Assembly (NCBI GenBank): GCA_958418185.1
Contig: CATZEP010000010.1
Location: forward strand, 1 to 28,895
Reading direction: 5' to 3'
Origin: an uncultured Collinsella sp.
Lineage (GTDB): Bacteria; Actinomycetota; Coriobacteriia; Coriobacteriales; Coriobacteriaceae
DNA length: 28,895 bases
The notes beneath the pieces were generated by a model. It saw only the letters and a list, made by a program, of their open reading frames with translations. It was not told where the DNA came from and made no database searches. This document shows, piece by piece, positions 15,178 to 22,618 of this stretch (positions are counted from its first letter, which is position 1; each line of letters begins with the position of its first letter). Made by a program: the position numbers and the translations under genes.

Positions 15178-15203
15178 TTACGCGGTTTGGTAAAACCGCG
15201 TAA
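15178..15203. terminator. Strong hairpin 4 bp after the YqeY-like stop
   Basis: Perfect 11-bp arms TTACGCGGTTT (15178-15188) and AAACCGCGTAA (15193-15203) with loop GGTA. It sits immediately 3' of the stop at 15208. There is no T run on the minus strand, so it may protect the 3' end or act together with the next hairpin. Confidence 0.55.
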
Positions 15204-15207
15204 CAAA

Positions 15208-15651
15208 TTACGCGAGCTTTGCGCCGACGATCTTTGCCGCGGCAGGCTTATCAAAGTTACCGCCGGTGGCCTTGCCGAGTGCCCCCATGACCTGGCCCAT
15301 CTGCTTCTTGGACGTGGCGCCCAGCTCGGCGATGACCTGCTCGATCAGAGCCTCGAGCTCCTCGCCCGAAACCTGTGCGGGCAGCAGGCTCTCCAGAATC
15401 TTGACCTGCTCGGTCAGGTTGTCGGTACGGTCTTGGTCGGTACCGGCCTTAATGGACATCTCCAGCGTCTCGCTCGTCTGCTTAATCAGACGCTTGATCA
15501 TGCTGTTGACGTCTTCCTCGGTCACGTCGCGGCGCTCGTTAACCTCGATATTCTTCACCTCGGCCTTGACCTGGCGGATGATGGACAGGCGAACCTTATC
15601 CTTGGCCTTCATGGCGGCGATCATTTCCTGCTGCAGCTCTTCGTTGGTCAT
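15208..15651 (-). CDS. GatB/YqeY domain-containing protein
   Basis: 147 aa. The start is ATG at 15651: AGGAGG lies 8 bases upstream, while an in-frame TTG at 15657 is only 2 bases from it. The protein matches the small YqeY family along its length: N-terminal MTNEELQQEMIAAMKAKDKV, a helical core with IKAGTDQDRTDNLTEQVKIL, then LLPAQVSGEELEALI and the C-terminal GQVMGALGKATGGNFD with conserved Gly. The family resembles the tRNA-binding tail of GatB, but its cellular role is not firmly established. It lies 54 bp after the foldase gene, with a hairpin at 15675-15700 between them, and probably shares its transcript. Confidence 0.92.
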   Translation of the reverse strand: MTNEELQQEMIAAMKAKDKVRLSIIRQVKAEVKNIEVNERRDVTEEDVNSMIKRLIKQTSETLEMSIKAGTDQDRTDNLTEQVKILESLLPAQVSGEELEALIEQVIAELGATSKKQMGQVMGALGKATGGNFDKPAAAKIVGAKLA

Positions 15652-15674
15652 CTGCAAATCCTCCTCAATAGCGT

Positions 15675-15700
15675 GGGCGGCGCTCGCATGAGCACCGCCC
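15675..15700. repeat. GC-rich hairpin between the foldase and YqeY-like genes
   Basis: Stem GGGCGG (15675-15680) with CCGCCC (15695-15700) and inner GCTC/GAGC around loop GCAT. There is no T run; it may set the expression ratio of the two genes. Confidence 0.55.
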
Positions 15701-15705
15701 CATGA

Positions 15706-16929
15706 TTACTCAGTCGTCGACGAATCGTCGGTCGAACTCTTGGTAACGCCCTTCAGACTCACGTTATAGGGCACGTCCTTGGGCATGGGGTTGACGGTGA
15801 TGTCGGCGTCCTTCTTGTACTGTTCCAGCCACTCGCTGTATGCAGTACTGGCCGCCTGCGTCTTCACCACGTTGGAAACATACTTCTTGATGTCCTTGGG
15901 TACCTGCTTGATGTCATCGACCTGGCTATCGACATGGAAGTAGTCGGTGCACCTGATGACATGGTAACCGTACGTCGACTCAACCACGTCGCTCACATCG
16001 CCCTTGCTGAGGCCCTCGAGCGCCGTCTGATAGCTGTCGACGAAGGTAGTGAGCTTATCCCAACCCACATCGCCCTTCTTCTCCTTGGAGCCAGTGTCGT
16101 CGGAATACTGCTCCACGGCGTCCTCAAAGCTCAGCTCGCCGGAGTTGATCTTGTCCAGGCACTCCTGTGCCTTGGCCTTGGCGGCGGCCTTGTCCTCGTC
16201 AGATGCGTCGGAATCGACCTTGATCAGGATGTTCGACGAGCGGCGGGCATCGTTGTAGTTAGACAGGTTCTCGTTGATGTAATTAACGATCTCGCTGTCC
16301 TTGGGCTTGCTGGTGGGCGCCACGGCATCCTTAAGCTTTTGCTGTGCCAGGCTCTCCTTGAGCGAGTCCTTGTAGGTGTCCTCGGTATAGCCGTAGGTCT
16401 TAAGGGTCTTCTTAAAGGTCTTGGCACCGCCCGCGCTCTTGCACGCGTCCTTCCATGCCTTCTCGACCTCCTCGTCCGACACCGTCACGCCGTTTTCCTT
16501 CTGCGCCTGCTGAAGCAGAATCTGCTGCGTATAGGAATCGATGAGCTGCTTGCGGTACTTTTTGGGCGTGAGGTCGTTGTCGACCAGATACTGCGCCCAG
16601 TCCTTGTCCTTGGTGTAGCCATAGGACGTGCGCATGCTCATGATCTGCTTGGTCACGGTGTCCTCGGTGAGGTTGGTGCCGTTGATGGTAGCGGCGACAC
16701 CACCGGTGAGCTTATAGCCCGAGTTGGTGCTTTCGGTCTGCGACATCAGGCCGGAGCACGCCATGGCCGAGACGGAAAGCAGCATTGCCAGCACGCCGAT
16801 AACCACCAGGACGATCTTGACGGTCTTAGACACGTACGTCTTGCGCTGCTTCTTACGAGAGCTGGAGGCAGCGCGAGCCTGCTGCTCGGGCGTCGGCGCG
16901 GCCTCGGAGTTCTTTTTCTTGTTTGCCAT
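15706..16929 (-). CDS. PrsA/SurA-type peptidyl-prolyl isomerase (extracytoplasmic foldase)
   Basis: 407 aa. ATG at 16929 with GAAAGG upstream. A basic cytoplasmic tail (1-36) precedes one membrane segment (about 37-57). Cys58 in SAMACSG resembles a lipobox but lacks the usual Leu, so lipid modification is uncertain. Residues about 75-215 resemble the SurA N-terminal chaperone domain. Residues about 229-330 are a parvulin/rotamase domain (SSNILIKVDS, ELSFEDAVEQYSDDTGSKEKKGDVGW, STYGYHVIRCTDY). It should help secreted proteins fold after Sec export, with the sortase-anchored proteins of this region as possible clients (inference). It is probably cotranscribed with the YqeY-like gene. Confidence 0.93.
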   Translation of the reverse strand: MANKKKNSEAAPTPEQQARAASSSRKKQRKTYVSKTVKIVLVVIGVLAMLLSVSAMACSGLMSQTESTNSGYKLTGGVAATINGTNLTEDTVTKQIMSMRTSYGYTKDKDWAQYLVDNDLTPKKYRKQLIDSYTQQILLQQAQKENGVTVSDEEVEKAWKDACKSAGGAKTFKKTLKTYGYTEDTYKDSLKESLAQQKLKDAVAPTSKPKDSEIVNYINENLSNYNDARRSSNILIKVDSDASDEDKAAAKAKAQECLDKINSGELSFEDAVEQYSDDTGSKEKKGDVGWDKLTTFVDSYQTALEGLSKGDVSDVVESTYGYHVIRCTDYFHVDSQVDDIKQVPKDIKKYVSNVVKTQAASTAYSEWLEQYKKDADITVNPMPKDVPYNVSLKGVTKSSTDDSSTTE

Positions 16930-17020
16930 AGTTGGCCTTTCGCATCACGAATCGAACAAACGCCATTGTGTCACAACGCGGCCCCCGCGACACACCTGGT
17001 GTATGGGGGACAGGTTAATC

Positions 17021-17105
17021 TGCACCATTTTGGTGCAAAGGGAGGCTGTTCTGGCTGTTGGCAGTTAGGGACATTCCCCAAGCGCCGGCAGAAAAGGAAT
17101 GTCCC
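17021..17105. repeat. Cluster of inverted repeats 3' of the EIIA gene
   Basis: Two hairpins lie together: TGCACCA (17021-17027) with TGGTGCA (17031-17037), and GGGACATTCC (17068-17077) with GGAATGTCCC (17096-17105). GGGGGACAGG precedes the first at 17005. GCCGGCA at 17084-17090 and TGCCGGC at 17110-17116 form further short arms. On the minus strand the cluster follows the EIIA stop at 17128 and may end its transcript. The GGGACA word recurs in other intergenic repeats of this window. Confidence 0.6.
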
Positions 17106-17127
17106 CAAATGCCGGCTTAGCTCCACC

Positions 17128-17595
17128 TTAAAAGTGACGGCGGATGGCGTCGACCATGCCTTGGCATGTGGTCTGGCCGAGCACATCGGCTGCGGCGTCG
17201 GCATCCATAAAGATATTCATGAGCGATTGCAGGGCCTCGACCTGGCCGCCCGGCTCGGCAATGCCCAGATTGATAATGATCTGCGCGGGCACGGGGGCGC
17301 CCATGCCCGCCATAGCATTGAACGTGACGGGCGCGGCGGGCTTTATCACCGCGATATAGGGCTTAGCCACAAACCCCGGATCGGTGTGCGGGATGGCGAT
17401 GTTTGCCGCCGGCATGGCGAGACCCGTGGGATAGGCGTTCTCGCGCGTGCGGACGGCGTCAAGCCAACCAGACGCAATGTAGCCACGCGGTGCAAGCTCG
17501 CCCTCGAGCCGCGCAAACACCTCATCCGGCGTCGCGCACTCCCAATCAAAAAACACCAGCTCAGGCGAGAATAGCATCTCGGCGTTATCCGCCAT
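17128..17595 (-). CDS. Stand-alone PTS EIIA domain protein (fructose/galactitol class)
   Basis: 155 aa. ATG at 17595 (MADNAEML) with GGAGG five bases upstream; a longer frame to 17658 has no better site. It matches the PTS_EIIA_2 fold: a helical start (TPDEVFARLEGELAPRGYI), then the active-site strand ANIAIPHTD with His70 as the expected phosphorylation site, and a C-terminal helical part (VEALQSLMNIFMDADAAADVL). The protein would carry phosphate from HPr to an EIIB. No EIIB or EIIC is in the window, so it either works with a distant PTS, perhaps galactitol-like, or is regulatory. It follows the toxin-antitoxin pair after 65 bp. Confidence 0.88.
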   Translation of the reverse strand: MADNAEMLFSPELVFFDWECATPDEVFARLEGELAPRGYIASGWLDAVRTRENAYPTGLAMPAANIAIPHTDPGFVAKPYIAVIKPAAPVTFNAMAGMGAPVPAQIIINLGIAEPGGQVEALQSLMNIFMDADAAADVLGQTTCQGMVDAIRRHF

Positions 17596-17660
17596 ACCGT
17601 CCTCCAAAGTTGCATGAGGTTCACAATGTCCCATATGATAGCGAAACGAGACAGGCAAGG

Positions 17661-18128
17661 TTAGTCGAGGATCTCAATCATATCGAGTGCGCGGGCAGGC
17701 GTCAGGCAAACTTCGGGCATCGCCTCCAGCATACGGCGGTCACTCGTGACCACGTAGTCAACATCTGCCGTCTCGCCCGAAGCGATGATGAGGTTGTCTT
17801 CAAGATCCGGCATGTGTTTGCCAAGCATGCGCGCCATCTCGCACTCTGCCAACGATAGCGGAGAGGCAGTTGCCACCTGCATCATGTGCTCAATGCAGGC
17901 CCATGACGCCGAGGCAAACGACACGTTAAACCCATTCACATTCCGCCGGGCTAGTCGCCGAGGCAAAATATAGAACACGTCCTTTGCCGTCGTTGGCGCA
18001 TACAGAAGGTCGATCTTTCCTGCCTCGGCCAGTTCAACCAATCTCTTCGCTTCGTCGAACGCCCCCTCTTGCAGGTAATAATCGAGCCAAACGTTCGTAT
18101 CTACCAAGAGATGCTTTGCCTCAATCAT
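17661..18128 (-). CDS. PIN-domain toxin (VapC-like)
   Basis: 155 aa. The start is ATG at 18128, which overlaps the antitoxin stop as ATGA; an in-frame TTG at 18134 is less likely. PIN-fold signatures are present: LLVDTNVWLDYYL with Asp10, the acidic cluster PDLEDNLI (Asp108, Glu110, Asp111) and VDYVVTSDRRML with Asp130, consistent with a Mg-dependent endoribonuclease site. Family members cleave tRNA, rRNA or mRNA; the target here is unknown. The partner upstream is a RelB/DinJ-like antitoxin, and translational coupling suits a toxin-antitoxin module. Confidence 0.88.
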   Translation of the reverse strand: MIEAKHLLVDTNVWLDYYLQEGAFDEAKRLVELAEAGKIDLLYAPTTAKDVFYILPRRLARRNVNGFNVSFASASWACIEHMMQVATASPLSLAECEMARMLGKHMPDLEDNLIIASGETADVDYVVTSDRRMLEAMPEVCLTPARALDMIEILD

Positions 18129-18469
18129 CGGCAATTCGCCTCAATGTCAGCAATCATCGCTTCATACATATCATCCCGTACGGCATCCCAGTCTTCCGCA
18201 GATGATCCAGCTGGCGCAAAATCCGAAGCACGTAGCCCCAACGAAGAAAAAGCTAGGCCACACCCCTGCTCGGCCAGACTCTCCGCACGGGGCGCCTCGC
18301 GCTTATCCGCCACCATAAATCCCGGCAACGTTTGATGCTCGACGAGATAAGCCCAAAGCGCACGAATGGCATCGCTCGGCCCCAATCCATTGCGAGTTAG
18401 GACCGCATCGCCACCAGCTTTGAGCATAGGGTCGATTCGCGTGTTGAGCTGCACCGTTGCTGTACCCAT
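18125..18469 (-). CDS. RelB/DinJ-like antitoxin
   Basis: 114 aa. ATG at 18469 with GAGGAG upstream. The N-terminus (TVQLNTRIDPMLKAGGDAVL, then GPSDAIRALWAYL) is a ribbon-helix-helix domain of the RelB/DinJ type, which binds operator DNA as a dimer. The remaining part (about 50-114) is acidic and should wrap the toxin. It precedes the PIN toxin with a 4-bp overlap. A short inverted repeat over its -10 box (18489-18504) is a likely autoregulatory site. Confidence 0.87.
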   Translation of the reverse strand: MGTATVQLNTRIDPMLKAGGDAVLTRNGLGPSDAIRALWAYLVEHQTLPGFMVADKREAPRAESLAEQGCGLAFSSLGLRASDFAPAGSSAEDWDAVRDDMYEAMIADIEANCR

Positions 18470-18488
18470 AGCGGCTCCTCTCTCTACT

Positions 18489-18504
18489 TGCTAGCAGTAT
18501 AGCA
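18489..18504 (-). promoter_or_regulatory. Promoter and operator candidate of the toxin-antitoxin pair
   Basis: On the minus strand TATACT (18496-18501) is a good -10 box 27 bp before the antitoxin start. It is overlapped by TGCTA (18489-18493) and TAGCA (18500-18504), inverted arms 6 bp apart, as expected for antitoxin autorepression. The -35 is weak. Confidence 0.5.
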
Positions 18505-18619
18505 GACATAAAAGGCCACGCAAAAGGGCCCGGCCACACGCGGACGAGGCCCTATCGGATTTCTTGGGATGGAAATGACACACGTCACGTTATCCAGAGT
18601 CCAAAATCAAAGGGGTAAT

Positions 18620-18667
18620 AAAAGCTGATTGGGGCACATGTGATTCCATATGCCCCAATCAGCTTTT
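18620..18667 (-). terminator. Rho-independent terminator after purN
   Basis: 17-bp arms AAAAGCTGATTGGGGCA (18620-18636) and TGCCCCAATCAGCTTTT (18651-18667), followed on the minus strand by TTTTATTA. It lies 38 bp after the purN stop. The remaining sequence back to 18490 holds no further gene. Confidence 0.87.
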
Positions 18668-18705
18668 TGATAGTTTACGTTGTAAGGAAAACCGAGCGAA
18701 TCCTT

Positions 18706-19413
18706 TTACGCACGATGGCGGGGCGCATCAATTGCGACCTTGCCGCTCTCCAGCACGTGGACGCGACCGTCAGCGAGCATCTGAACTACCTCGGGATACA
18801 GCACGTGCTCAATCGCGTGGATATGCTCCTCGAGCGTGTCGACGTCCCAACCCTCCTCGACGGCCAGCGCGCTCTGGGCGATGATGGGGCCATTGTCGTA
18901 GATCTCGTTGGCAAAATGCACGGTCACACCGGTCACCTTGACGCCGCGCGCAAAAGCATCGTCGATCGCATGCGCGCCGGTAAAGCTCGGCAGCAGCGCC
19001 GGATGCAAGTTGACCACGCGGTTGGGAAACGCCGCCAGCAGAGGCGTGTGCACCATGCGCATGTAGCCGGCCATGACCACGTACTCGCAGCCGCGCTCGA
19101 GCAGCTCGTGCGCAATAATCTCGTCGGCCGCGATGGGGTCGGCATAAACATCCTTGGACAGCGTGAGTGTCTGGATGCCCGCGCGCTCGGCACGCTGCAG
19201 GCCCTTGGCCGAAGGACGGCTCGACACCACAAGCTCAATCGAGGCGTTGAGCTTGCCGGCGGCGATCAGGTCGATCAGCGCCTGCAGGTTGGTACCCGAA
19301 CCGCTGATAAGCACGCCGATCTTAAGCGGCTCAGCCGCATCGGTACCGGTCGGACGGGTATAGGGCACAAAGCCCAGGCCCTCGGCATCAGCCATCTGCT
19401 CGTTAGCGCTCAT
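18706..19413 (-). CDS. purN: Phosphoribosylglycinamide formyltransferase
   Basis: 235 aa. It transfers a formyl group from 10-formyl-THF to GAR in purine synthesis. Motifs: GVLISGSGTNLQALID near residues 33-48, the active-site region RVVNLHPALLPSFTGAHAID (Asn and His of the formyl-transfer centre), and GVTVHFANEIYDNGPII with the catalytic Asp region. An extra N-terminal stretch of about 28 residues precedes the usual start of the fold; a later start (ATG at 19395) is possible, though neither has a strong ribosome site. The start overlaps the purM stop by 11 bp, indicating translational coupling. Confidence 0.95.
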   Translation of the reverse strand: MSANEQMADAEGLGFVPYTRPTGTDAAEPLKIGVLISGSGTNLQALIDLIAAGKLNASIELVVSSRPSAKGLQRAERAGIQTLTLSKDVYADPIAADEIIAHELLERGCEYVVMAGYMRMVHTPLLAAFPNRVVNLHPALLPSFTGAHAIDDAFARGVKVTGVTVHFANEIYDNGPIIAQSALAVEEGWDVDTLEEHIHAIEHVLYPEVVQMLADGRVHVLESGKVAIDAPRHRA

Positions 19414-20506
19414 CGGAGTACACGACCTTACCGGAGCCCTCGACGCACTCGCCCACGCGGAACGGCTTCTCGCCTAGCGCGACCAGAGCCTCGGTCACGG
19501 CAGCCTCGTCCTCGGGGGCGACGATCAGGCACAGGCCGACGCCCATGTTGAAGGTCTTGCATGCCTCGTTGGGCGCGAGCTCGGCCTGGCGCGACACGTA
19601 GGTGATGACGGGCGGAACATCCCAGCCCATCTGGGCGCCGTTGCGGGTGACCACGGCATCGACGTCGTCGGCGAGCGCGCGGTTGAGGTTCTCGGTAATA
19701 CCGCCGCCGGTGATGTGGGCAATGGCATGAACGTTGGCGCCATTGCGCAGCAGCTCCAGAATCGGCTTGACGTAGATGCGCGTGGGAGCCAGCAGGGCGT
19801 CGGCCAGCGAAGCACCGCCGAGCTCCTCGAGCGGACGGCTTAGCTCCTCGGCCTTAGCGGCGGCCTCGGGCGTGCCCGGCTTGATGCCGTCGACACCGAT
19901 AACCTTGCGCACGAGCGAGTAGCCGTTGGAGTGCACGCCGGTGGAGGGCAGGCCCAGGATGACGTCGCCGGGGCGGACGTTCGCGGGGTCGAGCATCTTG
20001 GGACGGTCGACGACACCCACGGTAAAGCCGGCGAGGTCGTAGTCGGCAGGAGCCATGACACCGGGGTGCTCGGCCATCTCGCCGCCCACGAGCGCGCAGC
20101 CCGCGAGCTTGCAGCCATCGGCCACGCCCTTGATGATCTTTGCCATATGCTCGGCCTCAATGTGGCCGATGGCGACGTAGTCCAGGAAGAACAGCGGCTC
20201 GGCGCCCGAAGCCAAGATGTCATTGACGCACATGGCGACCAGGTCCTGGCCCACCGTCTCGTGACGGTCCATGATCTGGGCGAGCACGAGCTTGGTGCCC
20301 ACGCCGTCGGTACCGCTGATCAGGATCGGGTCTTCCATATCCTTAAGCGCGGCGGCCGAGAACAGGCCGCCAAAGCCACCGATACCGCCGATGACCTCGG
20401 GGCGGTTGGTGTCCTTAACCATTTGCTTAATAGCGTCGACGGCGCGGCCGCCCTCGGCGGTATCGACGCCGGCATCCTCATACGTCACATGTTTGCTGTC
20501 GCTCAT
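19403..20506 (-). CDS. purM: Phosphoribosylformylglycinamidine cyclo-ligase (AIR synthetase)
   Basis: 367 aa. It closes the imidazole ring of FGAM with ATP to form AIR, in the cytoplasm. ATG at 20506 with GAGGAAGG upstream. Family motifs are complete: VTYEDAGVDTAEGGRAVDAI, FGGLFSAAAL, the glycine-rich ILISGTDGVGTKL, VAMCVNDILASGAEPLFFLDY, ALVGGEMAEHPGVM, LPSTGVHSNGYSLVRKV and the C-terminal AHITGGGITENLNRAL. Length is normal for the family. It overlaps purN by 11 bp and lies 156 bp downstream of purF, so it may be partly separated from it by a weak terminator. Confidence 0.97.
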   Translation of the reverse strand: MSDSKHVTYEDAGVDTAEGGRAVDAIKQMVKDTNRPEVIGGIGGFGGLFSAAALKDMEDPILISGTDGVGTKLVLAQIMDRHETVGQDLVAMCVNDILASGAEPLFFLDYVAIGHIEAEHMAKIIKGVADGCKLAGCALVGGEMAEHPGVMAPADYDLAGFTVGVVDRPKMLDPANVRPGDVILGLPSTGVHSNGYSLVRKVIGVDGIKPGTPEAAAKAEELSRPLEELGGASLADALLAPTRIYVKPILELLRNGANVHAIAHITGGGITENLNRALADDVDAVVTRNGAQMGWDVPPVITYVSRQAELAPNEACKTFNMGVGLCLIVAPEDEAAVTEALVALGEKPFRVGECVEGSGKVVYSDER

Positions 20507-20575
20507 CTGAGCCTTCCTCTCCCACTACCGTTTGACGCACAGACGCCAACCGGTGCTCATAGTTGCTCTCGATTC

Positions 20576-20600
20576 GGCGCGCATTCTGGCAACGCGCGCC
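20576..20600. repeat. GC-rich hairpin in the purF-purM gap
   Basis: 7-bp arms GGCGCGC (20576-20582) and GCGCGCC (20594-20600) with an 11-nt loop, in the purM leader on the minus strand. Its role is unknown. Confidence 0.4.
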
Positions 20601-20638
20601 GCTCAATCAACAAAACAGCAGGTAAAACCTACCAAAAT

Positions 20639-20663
20639 AAACCTGTCCCTAAATGGCAGGTTT
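20639..20663 (-). terminator. Possible weak terminator after purF
   Basis: AAACCTG (20639-20645) and CAGGTTT (20657-20663) pair, and on the minus strand ATTTTGG follows. The 7-bp stem starts at the purF stop, so any effect is partial. The loop holds the AGGGACAGG word found in other intergenic repeats. Confidence 0.45.
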
Positions 20664-22333
20664 TAGGCCTCGCCGTGCTTCTCTTCCCAGCTGCGGTCAT
20701 CGTATTTCTCGACCACGGCGTCGTCGTCAAAGTGCAGCGGCTTATCCAGGTTGCGGGGCTTAAAGCCCTCCATGAACTTGTCACGGCCAAAGCTCTCGGG
20801 AATCGCCACGGGATAACGGCCGGTAAAGCACGCATCGCAGTAGCCGCCCTTGGGCATGACCTTCAGCAGGCCCTCAACCGAAAGGAAGGCCAGCGAATCG
20901 GCGCCGATATACTCGCAGATCTCCTCGACCGTCTTGTTGGCGCTGATGAGCTGCGACTGCACGTCAGTATCGATGCCGTAGAAGCACGGCCAGATAACCT
21001 CGGGCGAGTTGATGCGGATGTGAATCTCCTTGGCACCGGCGTTGCGCAGCATCTTGACGAGCTGCACCATGGTGGTGCCGCGCACGATGGAGTCGTCGAT
21101 GACGACCAGGCGCTTGCCCTCGATGTTGTCGCGCAGCGGGTTGAGCTTCATGCGCACGCCCATGGCGCGCAGTTCCTGCGTGGGCTCGATAAACGTACGG
21201 CCCACATAGCGATTCTTGATGAGGCCCTCGCCAAAGGGAATACCGCTCTCGTGCGAATAGCCCTCCGCGGGCGGCAGGCCGGAGTCGGGCACGCCGATGA
21301 CCAGGTCGGCCTCGACGGGCTCTTCGTGTGCCAGCTGACGACCCATGTCGTAACGGCAGGCGTAGACGCTCTTGCCGTTCATGATGGAGTCGGGGCGGGC
21401 AAAGTAGACCTGCTCAAAGATGCAGTTGGCGGGCTCTTCGGCTGCGGGCACGCCCTGCTCGGATACCAGGCCTTCGGCGCTGATGCGCAAAATCTCGCCG
21501 GGACGAACGTCGCGGACGTACTCGGCGCCCACAATGTCGAGCGCACAAGTCTCGGAGGCAACGACCCAGCCGCCGGCGCGGGTGACATGGGTGGTGGCGT
21601 CGACCGTCGCGGCGCCGTCCTGCGACGGCAGTTGCGAAACGGATGCGGCATCGGCCTGGTCCAGGCCCTCGTCCACCAGCTTGCCCAGCACGAGTGGGCG
21701 AATGCCGTGCGGATCGCGGAATGCGTAGAGCGCCTGCTCGTTGATGAGCGTCATGGCGTAGCCGCCGCGCACGAGCTCCATGGTCTTGCGAATGCCCTCG
21801 CGCAGATGGCCTGTACGCTGAGTAAAGTAGCCGATGAGTTTGGTCGCGACCTCGGAATCCGAGTTGGAGAGGAACGGCACGCCCAGCTCGATAAGCTGGC
21901 GGCGCAGCTCGTCGGTGTTGACGAGGGTGCCATTGTGCGCAAGCGCGATAATGACGCTATTGATGGTAGAGAGGTGCGGCTGAGAGGCTTCCCAGCTCTT
22001 GGCGCCGGCGGTGCCGTAGCGCACATGGCCCACAGCCAGCTGACCGGAGAGCGTCGACAAGTCGGCATTGGAGAACACGCGGTCGAGCAGGCCCAGATCC
22101 TTGCGGACCATAACCGTACCGCCGTCACCAACAGCGATTCCCGCCGATTCTTGGCCACGGTGCTGCAGTGCACGCAGGCCAAAGTACGTCAGTCGAGCCA
22201 CGTCGCGATCGGGCGCCCAGACACCAAAAACGCCGCATTCCTCATGCAGTTGGTCGGAGTCCGGATCATACGTCGACATGGCGTTCACCTGTCCCGCGGC
22301 ACGCTCGGCCGCGCGGATGGTTTCTTGAGACAT
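20663..22333 (-). CDS. purF: Amidophosphoribosyltransferase, iron-sulfur type
   Basis: 556 aa. It catalyses the committed step of purine synthesis, PRPP plus glutamine to phosphoribosylamine. ATG at 22333 with GAGGGG upstream; an internal ATG (22279) is an alternative and would give a 14-residue propeptide. After cleavage the catalytic Cys is C33 in EECGVFGVWAP. LQHRGQESAGI and the rest of the Ntn glutaminase domain follow. The PRPP loop is VVIDDSIVRGTTMVQLV. All four cysteines expected for the 4Fe-4S cluster of the Bacillus type are present (NCIFEQ, PCFYGI, YCDACF), which suggests oxygen sensitivity. The gene heads the purF-purM-purN run. Confidence 0.97.
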   Translation of the reverse strand: MSQETIRAAERAAGQVNAMSTYDPDSDQLHEECGVFGVWAPDRDVARLTYFGLRALQHRGQESAGIAVGDGGTVMVRKDLGLLDRVFSNADLSTLSGQLAVGHVRYGTAGAKSWEASQPHLSTINSVIIALAHNGTLVNTDELRRQLIELGVPFLSNSDSEVATKLIGYFTQRTGHLREGIRKTMELVRGGYAMTLINEQALYAFRDPHGIRPLVLGKLVDEGLDQADAASVSQLPSQDGAATVDATTHVTRAGGWVVASETCALDIVGAEYVRDVRPGEILRISAEGLVSEQGVPAAEEPANCIFEQVYFARPDSIMNGKSVYACRYDMGRQLAHEEPVEADLVIGVPDSGLPPAEGYSHESGIPFGEGLIKNRYVGRTFIEPTQELRAMGVRMKLNPLRDNIEGKRLVVIDDSIVRGTTMVQLVKMLRNAGAKEIHIRINSPEVIWPCFYGIDTDVQSQLISANKTVEEICEYIGADSLAFLSVEGLLKVMPKGGYCDACFTGRYPVAIPESFGRDKFMEGFKPRNLDKPLHFDDDAVVEKYDDRSWEEKHGEA

Positions 22334-22374
22334 GGCATCCCCTCAGAGCCTCGTATTTTGGCGTTACCCGCCTT

Positions 22375-22403
22375 ATTATACGCACGGCGCGACGCGCTCC
22401 CCA
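22375..22403 (-). promoter_or_regulatory. Promoter candidate of purF
   Basis: A perfect TATAAT on the minus strand (22375-22380) lies 41 bp before the purF start. The box 17 bp upstream, TGGGGA (22398-22403), matches -35 at only 3 of 6. No purine riboswitch pattern was seen in the short leader. Confidence 0.55.
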
Positions 22404-22618
22404 GCGCATGAGCAGCGCTTTTTAAAAGCCCACCGAGCTAATAATCCGTTTTGCGGCCAAACATTTTATCGGTCTGTCCAGTGCCAGCGCCCGCGCCCCC
22501 AGATGGCCGCCGCGTCCACCGTTGGGGATTACAAAGTTGCAATTGGGACGTTCGTCCTGTCTTTTAGCAGGTCGGCGGCGTATCCTAGTAACCTAGGACA
22601 AAGCGAGAAAGGTTCTGT

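Noticed and set aside
15178..15203. tRNA-like fold
   Set aside because: It is a simple hairpin with a 4-nt loop and no cloverleaf, T-loop or anticodon arm.
15934..17574. Long plus-strand open frame (546 codons) opposite the foldase and EIIA genes
   Set aside because: It is antisense to well-supported genes and has no recognisable domain or ribosome site.
19931..22411. Long plus-strand open frame (826 codons) opposite purF and purM
   Set aside because: It is antisense to two unmistakable purine genes; such frames arise from GC-rich codon bias and show no domain signature.
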